64,000 bases of DNA, taken from NCBI GenBank assembly GCA_947095585.1, contig OX352762.1, forward strand, positions 13,743,969 through 13,807,968, given 5' to 3'. This stretch comes from Nephrocerus scutellatus. Taxonomy: Eukaryota; Arthropoda; Insecta; Diptera; Pipunculidae. The translations under genes were made by a program, and so were the position numbers. Positions 12,061-23,654 of the stretch are shown here, in pieces (positions within the stretch are counted from its first letter, which is position 1; each line of letters begins with the position of its first letter). Below the pieces are notes generated by a model that made no database searches, was not told the origin of the DNA, and worked only from the letters and a program-made list of their open reading frames with translations.

Positions 12061-12430
12061 GCTCTCATGGTAAGAAAATAGCAATACATGATTAAGTTGA
12101 CATGCTGCCTCATCTAAGCCCCCTATGGACTTAATATATGTGACAAGCATATCTACTTTAGAGAGGACAAGTCCCCGATATAGATTTCAGTCCGTGGACT
12201 TTGGATCATATCATGCGATTATATGCATACACTCAATCATTTTTATGTACAGATGATAATGATATCATCATAGAAGTGAAACTTGTATCCGTATCTTGTA
12301 TCTTGTATAATTTAAAATTGAAATTTTTCTTATTCCAAAGACATCCCCATGTACCACTATTTAATATTTCACTGTCACCGACGTTCTTTATTTAATAGCG
12401 ACTTCTTCTTTTTAAATATTATTATGTATA

Positions 12431-12795
12431 TTATAAGTGTGTGACCTGCATCAAAGCGTATACTTCTTGTAAGTAAGGAGCTTTAATTTCGTGGATGGAA
12501 GGACTAGAATTTAAAGGTTCACATTGATTTTCAAAGATTTCCATTTTTCGAAGAAAATTACGTACAAGAGTATTACTTCCTCCAATTCTTAACTCATTCT
12601 TTACTTTAATATCTAACTGTCTAACTTCTAACAGGTACATTTCGTATGTGTCTTTGATCAAGTGACGTGTAGTGTTCTTGTCAACTGTAATCATTTTATA
12701 TTTAATATAATTTACGTCAAGATTTCTGATGAAATTTCTCTTAAAAAAGGAAAAAATAGAGGAAAAAGAAGAGGTTTTTGCTTCCTCGTAGAAGC
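12431..12795 (-). CDS. Possible coding exon, unknown protein
   Basis: A reverse-strand open frame runs without a stop from just below an acceptor-like ACATTTTAG (about 12796-12804) to a stop at 12431. The first in-frame ATG gives 87 residues, MITVDKNTTRHLIKDTYEMY to YALMQVTHL, rich in charged residues. Upstream of that ATG the open frame continues for about 33 codons. The composition looks more protein-like than most chance frames nearby, but I recognise no family and no partner exon. It could be an exon of a host gene, an element fragment or a chance ORF. Confidence 0.2.
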
Positions 12796-12804
12796 TTCTA
12801 AAAT

Positions 12805-13540
12805 GTACAAGTTTTCCGTTCTACTTTGCTTTTGATATTTTAAAGATCTCCTTCAGTCAGCTATCAAGAGTAAAAATACATATTTAGAAACCAAGAAAAA
12901 AAGAAAATATTTAAGCACAAAAAAGTGAAAGAGAAAGAAACTTAATGATGTTATCTCAATGAGCAACTGGAAAATTATAAGCTATACTCTATACTTGAAT
13001 CATCAAAACCATATGCGAATAATATACTCTAACACCATTGTCGGTGCCGCAGTAATGTCATGCCGTACCAATTTGTGTAACTTAATTTATTAAACTCGGG
13101 TGCTATTTAAGTTTTTGGCGGGTGCTATTGTACAAAATATTTTAATGCGCTCATTCATAACTGAGGGTTAATAAATATAAGACATACATAAATAATACCC
13201 TTGTATATAGGGGATGAAGAGTTGCACTCTGCATCTGCATCTGTTATGAAAAACACAAAAAACTTTTGTTTACTCGCCTCAATGAGTGTGTAGTTCTGTC
13301 GGCTATCAAGGACATGTTCTATTTCGGTGTACCTACTTGTCACAATGGCGCCGCATTTGGTGACGTATTTTTTTTGTTTCCTGTGTATTTGTGTGTACTA
13401 TGTCATCTCCCTTGGCTTGTCAAATTAGCGCTGATATGATGATGTTTAGGGTGAAAAACGCATCACACACAGCCCACTCATTTGCAGTTAAGTTGAATGT
13501 TTGCACAAATGTTCAATTTTCACAATTATTGTTATTGCAC
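12805..13540. other. Unassigned AT-rich interval
   Basis: Nothing recognisable. Short open stretches only. Confidence 0.35.
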
Positions 13541-13732
13541 TGATAGTGTATAGTGCAACCTGCTCGTTATAGTGTTGATCAGCAAAATTTTTGAATTGGA
13601 CTTTGTGTACATTTCAGCCTGACGCATCACTGTGACTGATAGTGTATAGTGCAACCTGCTCGTTATAGTGTTGATCAGCAAAATTTTTGAATTGGACTTT
13701 GTGTACATTTCAGCCTGACGCATCACTGTGAC
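13541..13732. repeat. 96-bp perfect tandem duplication
   Basis: Two copies of a 96-base unit, starting TGATAGTGTATAGTGCAACC at 13541 and again at 13637, appear identical along their length. A third start (TGATGG at 13733) diverges at once. Because 96 is divisible by three, the reverse strand shows a peptide repeated twice. This is a by-product of the duplication, not evidence for a gene. Confidence 0.95.
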
Positions 13733-13848
13733 TGATGGCTTAATAAACTCTTACACACTTGAAATAGTAATTTTCCTAAGTTTTTCTTATTTGTGGCTTT
13801 TTTTGAAAAAAAAAAAAACAAGATATGTGTTTACAGAAAGAAAGAGAA

Positions 13849-13936
13849 AACCTAAAACCCAAAACTCAAAACCCAAAACCCACAAACCAAAACCAAAAAC
13901 CGAAAACTCAAAACCCAAAACCCAAAGCCCAAAGCC
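13849..13936. repeat. CCCAAAA-type simple repeat
   Basis: Low-complexity run of about 88 bases built from AAACCC and CCCAAAA words (AAAACCCAAAACTC, AAACCCAAAGCCC). Unit length drifts between 6 and 8. A poly-A run lies just before it at about 13805-13819. Confidence 0.85.
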
Positions 13937-14099
13937 GTAAGCATAGCGTAAGCCAGAAGAATTTTTTTTCCTCATAGCATCCATAATTAACCACGAATCG
14001 AGCTCAAAATGTAACATGCATTTTTTCATCATGCATCATTTCTTGGTCTAATCGTTTTTATTTTAAAAATGTTTCCTTTAGTAGCGTGAGGAGATCCCT

Positions 14100-15335
14100 C
14101 CAGTCACGCTAACTGAAATTGAAATTGTTATTCAAAAAGAGTTACAACTAAAACAAAACCCTGGTTATAACCTCATTATAGCTGAACTGAAGCAACAATT
14201 GTCCCAGCAAGCCAAGTGTAAGCTAACAGCGATAATAAATGCTTGTTTGAGATTCAACCATTCTCCTTGCTATTGGAAAATTGCCGAGGTAATAATGATT
14301 CCGAAGGTAGGGAATGATTCTAATAAACCTTACATCTTACAGACTCATCTCACTGTTGCCCATCATGTCAAAGTTATTTGGAAATATCTTAATCAAGAGG
14401 GTAAAACCGGTTATTAAAAGTTAAGGCGTGATTCCATATCATCAGTTCGGGTTCAGGGAAAAACACTCAACCATCGAGCAGGTTGATAGAACCGACATTA
14501 CTGAAAAAGCCCTAGAAGATAAAATGGTATGTTCAGCCCTATTCTTATACCCTTTTGATAAGGTTTGACACGAAGGATTGCTATATATAGACTTCAGCTA
14601 CTCTTTCTAAAAGAATATACGGCAATACTGGAGTCTTACCTCTAAGAAAGCTACTTTCGTATCAAGCAAGAAAATGCTTATTCTCACCCGAAAAAATTAA
14701 AGCTGGAGTACCACAAGGAAGTATATTAGGGTCAATACTATATTTACTTTTCACAAATGACATCACAATCCCTCCAAACAGTACAGTAGCTACATTTTCC
14801 GATGACACCGTGATACTTGTAGTCAAGAAAAGAAAACAGAAAAATAGTATCAAGAATCATGAAGAGAAGTCCCCTACTCGAATACAGCAAAGTATCTCGG
14901 AATAAACTGGTGGAAGGAACATAAAAACAAGGAAAGAAAAGAAAACTATATTGGCTTATTGGTAACTGTCTGCCTGTCTGTCTGTCTGTCTATTCATAAT
15001 AAATTACTACTATATAAACAAAGTCTAAGACCCGTATGGATATAGGGAATTCAGCTATGGGGATATACGGCTAAAAATAACATGGACATAGTCCAACGAT
15101 TACAAAACAAAGGCATAGTCAACGCACCTTGGTACGTTAGGAACTCAGATCTGCATCGCGACTTTAAAGTCAAGACCGTAGAAGACACAATTGTAGACAG
15201 TCCATCATCGTCGGCTGAGGCTACACATAAATCACAAAGCAGTAAAACTCATCGATGCAACCGGACTTACTCAAAGACTGAAGCGCATCAAGCAACATGA
15301 TCTAATTGGTGGAAGCTAAGAATACTATTTTTATA
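14100..15335 (+). mobile_element. Jockey-clade non-LTR relic (RT region)
   Basis: Broken reverse transcriptase. The landmarks appear in the expected order: VTLTEIEIVIQ (about 14102), KLTAIINACLRFNHSPCYWK then IAEVIMIPKVG (14220-14320), FGFREKHSTIEQV (14445-14485), AGVPQGSILGSILY (14700-14745), FSDDTVIL (about 14797-14820, the catalytic FADD box with A changed to S), and the C-terminal IYGIQLWGYTAKNN and NAPWYVRNSDLHRDF (15040-15165). Several frameshifts occur, and the stretch 14820-15000 is poorly preserved and includes a TGTC microsatellite. The endonuclease part is absent. It is followed directly by a mariner relic. Confidence 0.85.
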
Positions 15336-15340
15336 TATAA

Positions 15341-16095
15341 AGGGTGATCAGATTGGAGGTACTTTTTCCAATAGGCTTTTTTTGACATGTCACGCGTGAC
15401 TACTGTCAAACTACATACATAATTTTTTTCAGTATTCATTGACATTTCATTATGGAAAGACTAACGCCTCAACAACGTTTAGAAATCGTACAATTCTATT
15501 ACGAAAATCGACGCTCTGTAAAAAATGTTCATCGCGCGCCCTGGCCAACAGCGTTGAGGCCCATTTTTGGCTTAATGGCTTCGTCAATAAGCAAAATTGC
15601 CGTATTTGGGCTGAAGAGCAACCCAAAGCCATTACATCCATTGAAAACTACCGTTTGGTGCAACCTATGGGCTGGAGGAATCATCGGCCCATATTTCTTC
15701 AAAGACGAGGCTGGAGCCAATGTTTCAGTTAATGGTGAACGCTATCGCGCCACGATAAACGACTTTTTGATGCCGAAAAATTAAAGCCCGTGATCTCCAT
15801 GATATTTGCTTCCAACAAGACGGCGCTACATCCTATACAGCCCGTGCCACAATGGATTTTATTGCGTCCTCGTTTCGGTGAGTAATTGATCTCTCCTTTC
15901 GGACCGGTGGATTGGCCACCAATTTTTTTGTGGGGGTATGTAAAGTCTAAATGTTTTGTGGATAAACCAGCTACAATGAAGGCATTGGAAGCCAACATTA
16001 CTCAAGTTATTCGCGAGATACCGACCGAAGTCTTCGAGTGAGTCATTCAAAATTGGTGTTTAGGGATGGCCGAATTACGGCCAACGAAACGAAAA
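15341..16095 (+). mobile_element. Mariner (DD41D-type) relic, internally deleted
   Basis: A Tc1/mariner element related to the better copy at 53.4 kb. The left end TAAAGGGTGATCAGATTGG resembles a terminal repeat beginning near 15341, but no matching right end was found. The transposase begins MERLTPQQRLEIVQFYYENR (15452), jumps from VHRAL straight to EAHFWLNGFVNKQNCRIW, which implies an internal deletion, then shows frameshifts, QQDGAT near 15815, and a second loss between PVDWPP and LWGYVK-like sequence that removes the last catalytic aspartate. It cannot encode an active transposase. Confidence 0.8.
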
Positions 16096-17280
16096 TTTCA
16101 TATTTCTATTCCAAGTTTTTCTTCTTTACTACTCTCTACTTACATATGATGAACCTGTTTTTTGTCTGAACATCCCTGTAAATAATTGGCAGCGTTTTAA
16201 TTTTGCACCCATTACCCTTGTACGCGATGCAACTTTCATGAACGAAAATCAAACATAATTTACTCTTTGTTTGCATCGCTATTCCGGGGTAATATTTGTA
16301 TTTTTTTTTTCGAAAACAATGAAAAATAATAAATCGAGACACTATTTTGTGCAACAGACGACGAAAATGGTTTTATTATCCTTTTTAAATAATGAATGTT
16401 AACATTTTCTAACTCAGTATCGTTGTATGCCTACCACATTTGCAATTTCTGAAAGGACGATGAGGGGGTAATCGTATTGAGAAAAATCCCTACGTTTCTT
16501 TGTTATGAACTACGAGTATACATCAGGGGTGATCCTGTCTTAGTTCAACTATACTCAAATTCATTTCATTGTTCAAATTGCTCGGTTTTGATACATGTGT
16601 TTTGGCACTCTGTAGGGGATGGACACGATCGGCACCCATTAATCGGTATTAATGTCGTTAAAAGGACACTTTAAATGAATTGTGCAGACAGACAAGAGTC
16701 AGTTCTTCACGAGTGTGCGAAGTATCGCAAGTGTTTAATGTTCTTTATTTAGTCTGCCTTCTGACTTCATATTTGTATGCCTTGGATTAAGTTTCAAATT
16801 AAAGAATATATTGACTTTGATTCTGACTTTTCGCTTTTCAATGATATACTCTTTAATTCAGTAAATATTTACGGCATTTCAAGGGAACGGGAAAACTGTC
16901 TATAGGTACATAGAAATATTGTTCGAATTATTGCCAAACAATAAATTCTGGAATACATAAATGACGAAATATTATTTTTAACGTTGTCGAACTATAGTTC
17001 ACTTAGTTGATGGCAAGTTATTTATTTATTTTTTAAAAAATTAATATTAGTTATAGTTTTCTTTAATTCATAGACTATTTAAATTTTAAAAATGATCAAG
17101 AAAAAGCTACCATCGACCTCTTAAAGCTGTTCTTACAAGCGTTGCTCAATTGTTGGTTAATCGCTGAGAAGACAAGACATAGTTCGTGATTTTGTGAATA
17201 TACCTATCGGCAGCGACTCCAGCAGCAGTAAGAAACGAGCTCAAGTTTCTGTACCGCATAGTATTTAAAGAAGTGCGCCT
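16096..17280. other. Unassigned AT-rich interval
   Basis: No element or gene was recognised. A 65-codon forward open stretch at 16477-16674 has no features that support it. Confidence 0.35.
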
Positions 17281-17376
17281 AGTGTAATAATAATATTCGG
17301 TGCGACAGACCATTGCGGTCCAATGCCTATCTTCTTCGCGCAACCATTTGTGTTGAGCATGTATATTTAGCCTGCT
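17281..17376 (-). mobile_element. SINE tail fragment
   Basis: Reverse-strand 3' part of the SINE family (TAATATTCGGTGCGACAGAC, CATTGCGGTCCAATGCC, TTGAGCATGTATATTT). The head and pol III boxes are missing. Confidence 0.75.
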
Positions 17377-17469
17377 CAAAGTATGAAGTATATGCACTAT
17401 ACCTTTTTTTTGACAGTTTCCAATAACATTATTATAAAAATTAGGAATGAAATTTGGCAAAACAGATTT

Positions 17470-18330
17470 TTGTGTTCACGCTCCTAGCTTTTCACGACCA
17501 CTCATTTTGTGTCTTTTATCCTATAAACACAGAAATGGAAAGGACTTAAAAATTATGCGTGAGCCTGAATGATGCCTGAGTTTGAACGGTGCGTGAGCCT
17601 GAACGATGTGGGAGCCTTGAACGAAAGTGAGCCTGAGCGGTGCGTGAGTTTGAAAGATGCGTCTAAGCCTAACCGATGCGTGAATGTGAACGATGCGTAA
17701 GCCCCACGAGCTGTGAATGAACGTGAGCCTTAACGATGCGTGAGCATGAATGATGCATGAGGCTGAACGATTCGTGAATGTGAACGATGTACAAGCTTGG
17801 CACGAGCCTTGAACGAACGTGAGCCTGACCGAAGCGTGAGTTTGAAAGATTTATGAGCCTGAAAGATGCGTGGTTCTGACCGATACGGGAGCCAGAACGA
17901 TGTGCGAGCCTTGCACCAGCCTTGAACGAACGTGAGCCTGATCAATGCGTGAATTTGAAAGATGTGTGTGCCTGAAAGATGCGTGACTCTGAACGATAGG
18001 TGAGCCTGAACGATGTTCGAGCCTAGCTCAAACCTTGAACAAACGTGAGCCTGAGCAATGCATGAGTTTGAACGGTGCGTGAGCCTGAACGATGCGTGGG
18101 GGCAAAAAGTGACGTAGGTGATGGAATAGACAAAGAAAGCAGCTAACGTACTACTGCTACGGCAAACGTTGTGGCCTGAAATTCTGCTGCTGGTACACTA
18201 TTTTACAATCTGTGCTAATCAAATCGCCATAAACGTTCAAGTTTTTGGTTGTTTTTCTGGGATTCGAACTTCGAACCTCTCACTCAGTTTAGTGCAACGC
18301 CCTATCCACTTAAGTCACGTCCACTATGAA
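17470..18330 (-). mobile_element. SINE-like element split by a minisatellite
   Basis: The left part (about 17470-17556, with ACACAGAAATGGAAAGGACTT) resembles the SINE body. The right part (about 18230-18330) is a reverse-strand tRNA-like head with the boxes GACTTAAGTGGA and AGTTCGAATCCC. Between them lies the minisatellite at 17557-18105 plus about 120 bases of unassigned DNA. It appears to be a sister family of the SINE at 8.4 kb rather than the same one. Confidence 0.5.
17557..18105. repeat. 17-bp minisatellite with higher-order structure
   Basis: About thirty units of the type GCGTGAGCCTGAACGAT, with variants in TTTGAAAGAT, TGTGAACGAT and similar. A longer variant ending CCTTGAACGAACGTGAGCC returns at about 17617, 17714, 17809, 17922 and 18035, giving a second period of roughly 95-113 bases. 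A recurring longer unit containing several 17-base subunits implies that blocks, not single units, were amplified. Confidence 0.9.
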
Positions 18331-18364
18331 CTTTAATCAATGTGTAAAATATTTGTATCATCAG

Positions 18365-18570
18365 ACCGATACGACCATTCGTTTTGAGTTTGTTGCATTT
18401 TTGCACACGAATGGAGAGGACCTACAATTTATTGCCTTATCAGAAAGAACTTTTGTCACACATTTGCGAGAAGTGTTGTAAAATATTTTAGGTGTTTCTG
18501 GGATTCGTTCATCGAACATTCTACTAAGAAGTTCAACACACTATCGACTAGAGCCCACTATATAATTAAA
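18365..18570 (-). mobile_element. SINE copy of the same sister family
   Basis: The reverse-strand order is preserved: GCACACGAATGGAGAGGACC (body), TTTTGTCACACATTTGCGAG, then GTTTCTGGGATTCG and a degraded tRNA-like head up to about 18565. It lacks the minisatellite of its neighbour at 17.5 kb, so the array arose in only one of the two copies. Confidence 0.55.
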
Positions 18571-19279
18571 ACCTTAAAAAAATCTTTCAACATAAAAACT
18601 AGCCTTTTGATTTGCGGAAAATTTTCTATTTCAACGCGTTTCGCCTAACTTCATTTCCCTTACTTCAGAAGCTTTTCTTTGTGGTCGTGAAACCACTTAA
18701 TACAGACGCTTACTATTTTCATAAATCGAAAACTTTCTAAAGAAATACTTTTTCATGTTCATCAAAGAGCTCTGTGCAGATTCGCATTTAACTGAAATCG
18801 TCTGCTGATTTACTGCAGATTTTGGGCAGCCGTTTAAAGCGGCACCGCACTCTGCCACAGCCACTTCACAAACATACAAAGTAAATTTGAAAATTTGCAA
18901 AATTATCGGTAGCTCTGGGATTGGGAATACATCGAACATCAGTGTACTCGTACAAAAAAAACCATAGCTTCATCAGGTAACATTTTTTATGGCCTGAAAT
19001 ATTAATTGAGGAGCTCTATAAATCAATGCAAAACTTAAATGGTTTCTGTGCTGAACCAACCTAAAACTTGTAGTGCAAATGTATTTTAGATTAGATTCTT
19101 TATTAATTCTTCATTTTCTTTAAAAGTCACATTCTTTAAATATAAATTAATAATAAGTATAAAATAAAGAAATATTCGTGACATTCTGTATACTACCTAA
19201 GTATTAAAAATAGTGTTAAATGCCACTTCAAAGTTCTTATATATATTTAAATATTAGTTTTAAACAATTTCTTCTGTTA
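18571..19279. other. Unassigned interval
   Basis: No recognisable element. AT-rich with short open stretches only. Confidence 0.35.
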
Positions 19280-20560
19280 AACAGGACTGTGCAAACCATA
19301 AGAAAGCCCTTTATCATCCGCAAAACCAGTAGGTGATCCTTTGAAATTAAGTGAAAGGAGTGAATTAATATAAACTTAGAAACAAAATTGGTCCCAAAAC
19401 AGAATCTTGTGGTACACCCAAATTAAAGAACTTTACGTCACTCCTAATATCATCTAACTTCACACTTTGCGACCTAACTTTTAAGTAAGATCTAAACCGC
19501 AATCTAGTAAGAAACAACGAAAACCGGCTTTTTCTAATTTTCTCAGTAGAATATTGTGATTGACCATTTCAAAAGCTTTGGTGATATCAATAAATAACCC
19601 AGCCGTACACTTTTTCCCATCAAGGTTTGATATTACTTGAGCACAAAACTGCAATACTGCTTCTTCCGTCGATCTACCTTTCTGAAAACCAACATGATTT
19701 GGGTTAAAAAACTTGGTTCCAATTAGAAAGCTCACTATAATATTTTTGACAAGTTTTTCGAAATTTTTTACTGAAAACTGGAAGAAGTAATATGGGCTTG
19801 TAGTTACACATTTCAATAGTAGAGCATTTCTTAAACAATGGTATAATGTCTGCACATTTCAGTGCTTCTGGAAGACCAAGAAAAACATGGAAATCAACTA
19901 TCTCAGCAGAAGCAGAATCCCAGAGACGGACGTGGACACAGCCTTTCTGCAGACCTTGAAGGATGGAGACGTTTTCTTTTTGACGCCCTATGCCCCAACC
20001 GGGGTTAAAGAACACGATGATAATGATTATGACCAATAACTTTTAATATTTCAAGAGATGTAATGGGCTCATACACAAAACTGTTTCTTTGCAACAGTTC
20101 ATCAGGGCTACACAAGGATGAATCTGAGGTACAATGCGTTAGGACGGGGCATGGTTGTAAGCTACTGGCTATATTTGTGAAATAGCAATTAAATGCCTCA
20201 GCCATGACAGATTTGTTTGTAACGTCGACGTTATTAAGACGTAGAATAGCTGGTTTCATAGAAATGGAAGAAGCTATTTATTATTTGCCATTCATTTCTT
20301 AGGTTTCCCTTAGCAGAATTAAATTGAGTACGGTAATAGTTATCCAGACAGATCGGAAGCTCCTTTTTAAGTTCATCGCACAATTTTTTATATTTTCTTT
20401 TTAAACTCAAATTTTGAGGGTACTATTAGCTGATGCTGAGTTTGTTTTTACCTCTTACTTTATTCAACAGATACCTAGAGATCCAAGGTTTAAGTCTATT
20501 ATGCATATACGCATTATGTCTACAATTCATTATTGGGGAGTTCAATACGAAAATTTTTAG
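19280..20560 (-). mobile_element. CR1/Jockey-group non-LTR relic
   Basis: Reverse-strand relic covering linker and RT. From 5': PWISRYLLNKVRGKNKL (about 20450), KRKYKKLCDELKKELPICLD (about 20340-20400), FNCYFTNIASSL (about 20165-20200), CNYKPILLLPVFSK (about 19780-19820), VGFQKGRSTEEAVLQFCAQV (about 19630-19690), GLFIDITKAFEMVNHN (about 19570-19610) and TGFADD near 19315-19335. The RT sequence is divergent from the other families here and closest in wording to CR1-like elements. The clade call is tentative. An extra stretch at about 19870-20035 reads as a foreign or rearranged insert between linker and RT. Confidence 0.8.
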
Positions 20561-21931
20561 AAGCTTAAAACACTCCCAACAATGTCATTGAACAACAATA
20601 ATTTCGATCTAGTCCCTTGGGAATTGTGTTTCTCCGTCACTAATTAAATCAACGAACCGTGGCTTTCAAGTCTATGCAATAAGTTTATCTCTTGTTTGCC
20701 GGGGGCAGTGCAATCAGCTTGTGTGGATAAAGTTAAACCACAAAATATCCAGTCAGCACGATCCAGTCATTAAGTGGCCTGCAAATTGAAAAATGCAACT
20801 AAACGCAAACTACTCAAAACTACTTCAAATCAACAAATTGCCAAATGTATTTGTGATCATCATCGTTTATCGCTTTAGTAGATTATAAATGAGACTTTTC
20901 CAATGAATGTAAATGTAATGCGGTTTGGTAAGTATTGTTGCTGGAGACCTCTTAACTAAAATGCAAACGCCAATGAATAAACGAACGCACGAACCACTTG
21001 CGCACTTGACCATTTAGCGCCAGTGCCTACGACCACAACAAAGTTGACTGCTCCTTCAGCAGCCCCAGCACCTCGTCTTTGGTTTGATGCATCCTGTCAG
21101 TATACTGGATGATAACTTTCCAGTCGATACTAGTAATATTGTTGACAGCACGTTCGAGCATACACGAAATGCAATCAAATTAAAACTGAATTTACAAAGT
21201 GTCCTTGACAATCTGATGGGCGTTGTGGTGTTTAATCGGCGGCAATGACCAATGATGCGAGTTCAGCTCTCGAATGTTCGCAATGAAATTAATTTAAAGT
21301 CAATTTCAATTTCAGAGACTAAAGCAAGAGTGCATGAGAAGTAACTATATATATGGCTCGAAGTAGCAAAAGTCAACAGGAAAACGCTGTTCAAATGTAC
21401 TGAGCCTATTATTTGCGGATAATAATGATTTTTCCCATGCAATTGAAAATACAAAGCATAGAATAAATAAGCTAGTTATGTTTGTTTCAGTAAAACGTAT
21501 TATTTATGGGCAAATTGGCGCTAAAGTTTATTAAATTACAGTGGGCGTTTTATTGGAAATTTTTGAATTTCTGAAACTTTTTGATCTGCAGAAGATTTTT
21601 AGACAAAGGACTCGAAAAGATGCCGGTAATCTTAATAATGGGAGAGGCATGCACTGTCCGCAAAGCACTAGACAGTGGAAATGCAATAGATATAAAATGT
21701 GGCCAATTCATCTAGGTAGTTATCCTAAATTCAATTTAAGTGTTTATACAAATCTCTTTGTTGATGTAACTTGTAATATAAACACAAAGTGTTCCGCTGG
21801 TTGCCTCAATATCGAACGACCGGTATTCTATTATTCAGCACATAGGAATGCTACCGATAAGAGAAATTCCATATATCCCATGTACAGGTATTTATACATA
21901 TAGTCTTCTTATAAGACCTTAACAATTAGTC
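20561..21931. other. Unassigned interval
   Basis: No recognisable element. A 120-codon forward open stretch at 21541-21903 has no domain, no clear start context and no partner. I do not call it a gene. Confidence 0.35.
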
Positions 21932-22022
21932 CCAGCTACCCAGTTACCAGAAAGCAAAATTCCGCTGTTAATCATCCCAGCTTCCCAGTTACCAGAAAGC
22001 AAAATTCCGCTGTTAATCATGC
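21932..22022. repeat. 45-bp tandem duplication
   Basis: Two adjacent copies of a unit reading CCCAGCTACCCAGTTACCAG, AAAGCAAAATTCCGC, TGTTAATCAT. They differ at one base early on (CTACCC against CTTCCC). Confidence 0.9.
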
Positions 22023-23344
22023 TGAGTAAAAAAGTTGGTCCTGTGTACATTTTTCGCATTAGAAGCATTAATGTCTTCCGAGAGAATTCAAGTATTCAGA
22101 GATTATAAGTCTGTGTGTTTGGAAGGAAGAAAAATTATTGCCACTTGGGTTTATCTAATCAGAACAAAATGTCACGGGGGAACTCCTTTCACTGAACCAA
22201 CGAAATACTCACAAAGTGTAATTTTTCAGAACATTAAACATTTCTCACATTCACTCATCCAATGGATGCCCCGTGTCAAAAGTTGTCGTCGTGATGTATA
22301 AAGTATTCATGAGGATATTTTCTATATTCGTACATATGTGCATTTATGCATGCAATTATCACACATGAGCGGGACACTCTCGTAATATCGCTCTCTCTCT
22401 CTCTCTCAATATCCGTTCAACTAGGATACGCTCCGGTCGGCAATAGTTTCAGTCACTCACAATGCAGGAAAACCCACCCGCGATTTAAGGAAAAACCCCG
22501 GAAAAAAGGAAATAATAAAAGCGAACGAACAAAACCACAACGAATTTGTCTCCGCAACGGCAAATACGGAAGCAACTTTTGAAAAATGTCCTGGAAGAGA
22601 AGGAAGGTCCTTTGTAGCGTCATGAGGGGATGACCCGACCAACCGACCGAAAGCCATCACCGTCCATATGGCGTTGTTGAGCTAATTAATTAATTGAATG
22701 CTGACCAGTAACTAATTTTTATGTATAGCCGTGTCAGAGGCGCTGGGGTGCAGGCCGGAGCTAGAGGGCTACACTACATAGCAACGTAAGGACATAGGGA
22801 GTTTTTGCTCGGTTTAACTTCTGATGTGGGTACAGTTTAAGTAACTGTTAGCAGTGTTGCAGTAGATGAAGGCAGAAAGTGAATTCGTCACGGACACTTG
22901 CTTGCTAGATACTTGTATTTATTTGTTCGGGATACCGGTGACAAATCGCTTTACGGAGAGTATATGTGCCGTAAAGCAGACTGCAGGATTATTTATTTCG
23001 TTAATTACTGCAATTGCGCTTATGTTTCCGATCCATCGAATACATTTGTCATAAATTTGTATCTATTGGATGCATAACTATCTGCTGTCGCTGATATCAA
23101 TTATGATTATTATGATTATTTGGTCCACCGGTTGGGTGGTGGTGGTAATACGTTACGTGGAGCGATTAAATGGGATTGAAAATTAGTTTTCGGTCGACAG
23201 TTAGTGAGTTATTATGTCATATAGTAACTTATTATAAAACTGTTATCTCTTGCGTATCACGAAATGTTAACTTAAGATCGATTGAAATAAAAAAATAATT
23301 TTTGTCAACAGTTCACTTCTCAATCCATCTATTAGAGCTTAAAT
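22023..23344. other. Unassigned interval with CT microsatellite
   Basis: A short CT run lies at about 22391-22407 and a GATTATTAT run near 23100. Otherwise nothing is recognisable. Open stretches are short. Confidence 0.35.
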
Positions 23345-23600
23345 TTTTTGTATAATTCGCGCACGCATAAAGGGGTTCGCACCCTTATAATGAAGGAAAA
23401 GGAAGAGAAAAGAGGAGATGTCTATAAGCTTGTGTTTTGAATGCCTGCGGATCATAGTGATGTGGGAAGACAGAGCTTAGCAGAGCATACGTGTTGTACG
23501 GCTGAAGAACAAATCCTTGAGTTGAACTGTACGTTCGAAGATGGCCTTGGCGGTTAACTGATAAGCATTTAGAGCGCCACGAAATGTGGTAAGCAAATCA
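23345..23600 (-). mobile_element. BS/Jockey-like 3' end, truncated
   Basis: A reverse-strand poly-A (TTTTTTG at about 23345) is followed by TAATTCGCGCACGCATAAAG, the same 3' phrase as the large relic at 34.28 kb, and by GAAAAGAGGAGATGTCTATA, as in the short copy at 8.7 kb. The far end keeps GCATTTAGAGCGCCACGA, as at 34.33 kb. Most coding sequence is missing. Confidence 0.65.
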
Positions 23601-23654
23601 ACAACTAATCAAATTTACACCCTTGGGCAGGTGAAGGAGAAATTTCTAGAGTTT

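Noticed and set aside
13532..13726. Repeated 64-aa protein
   Set aside because: The peptide repeat follows only from the 96-base DNA duplication being divisible by three.
13849..13936. Interstitial telomeric repeat
   Set aside because: The unit length drifts and does not match the insect TTAGG repeat. Flies usually lack that repeat at telomeres. Low-complexity sequence is simpler.
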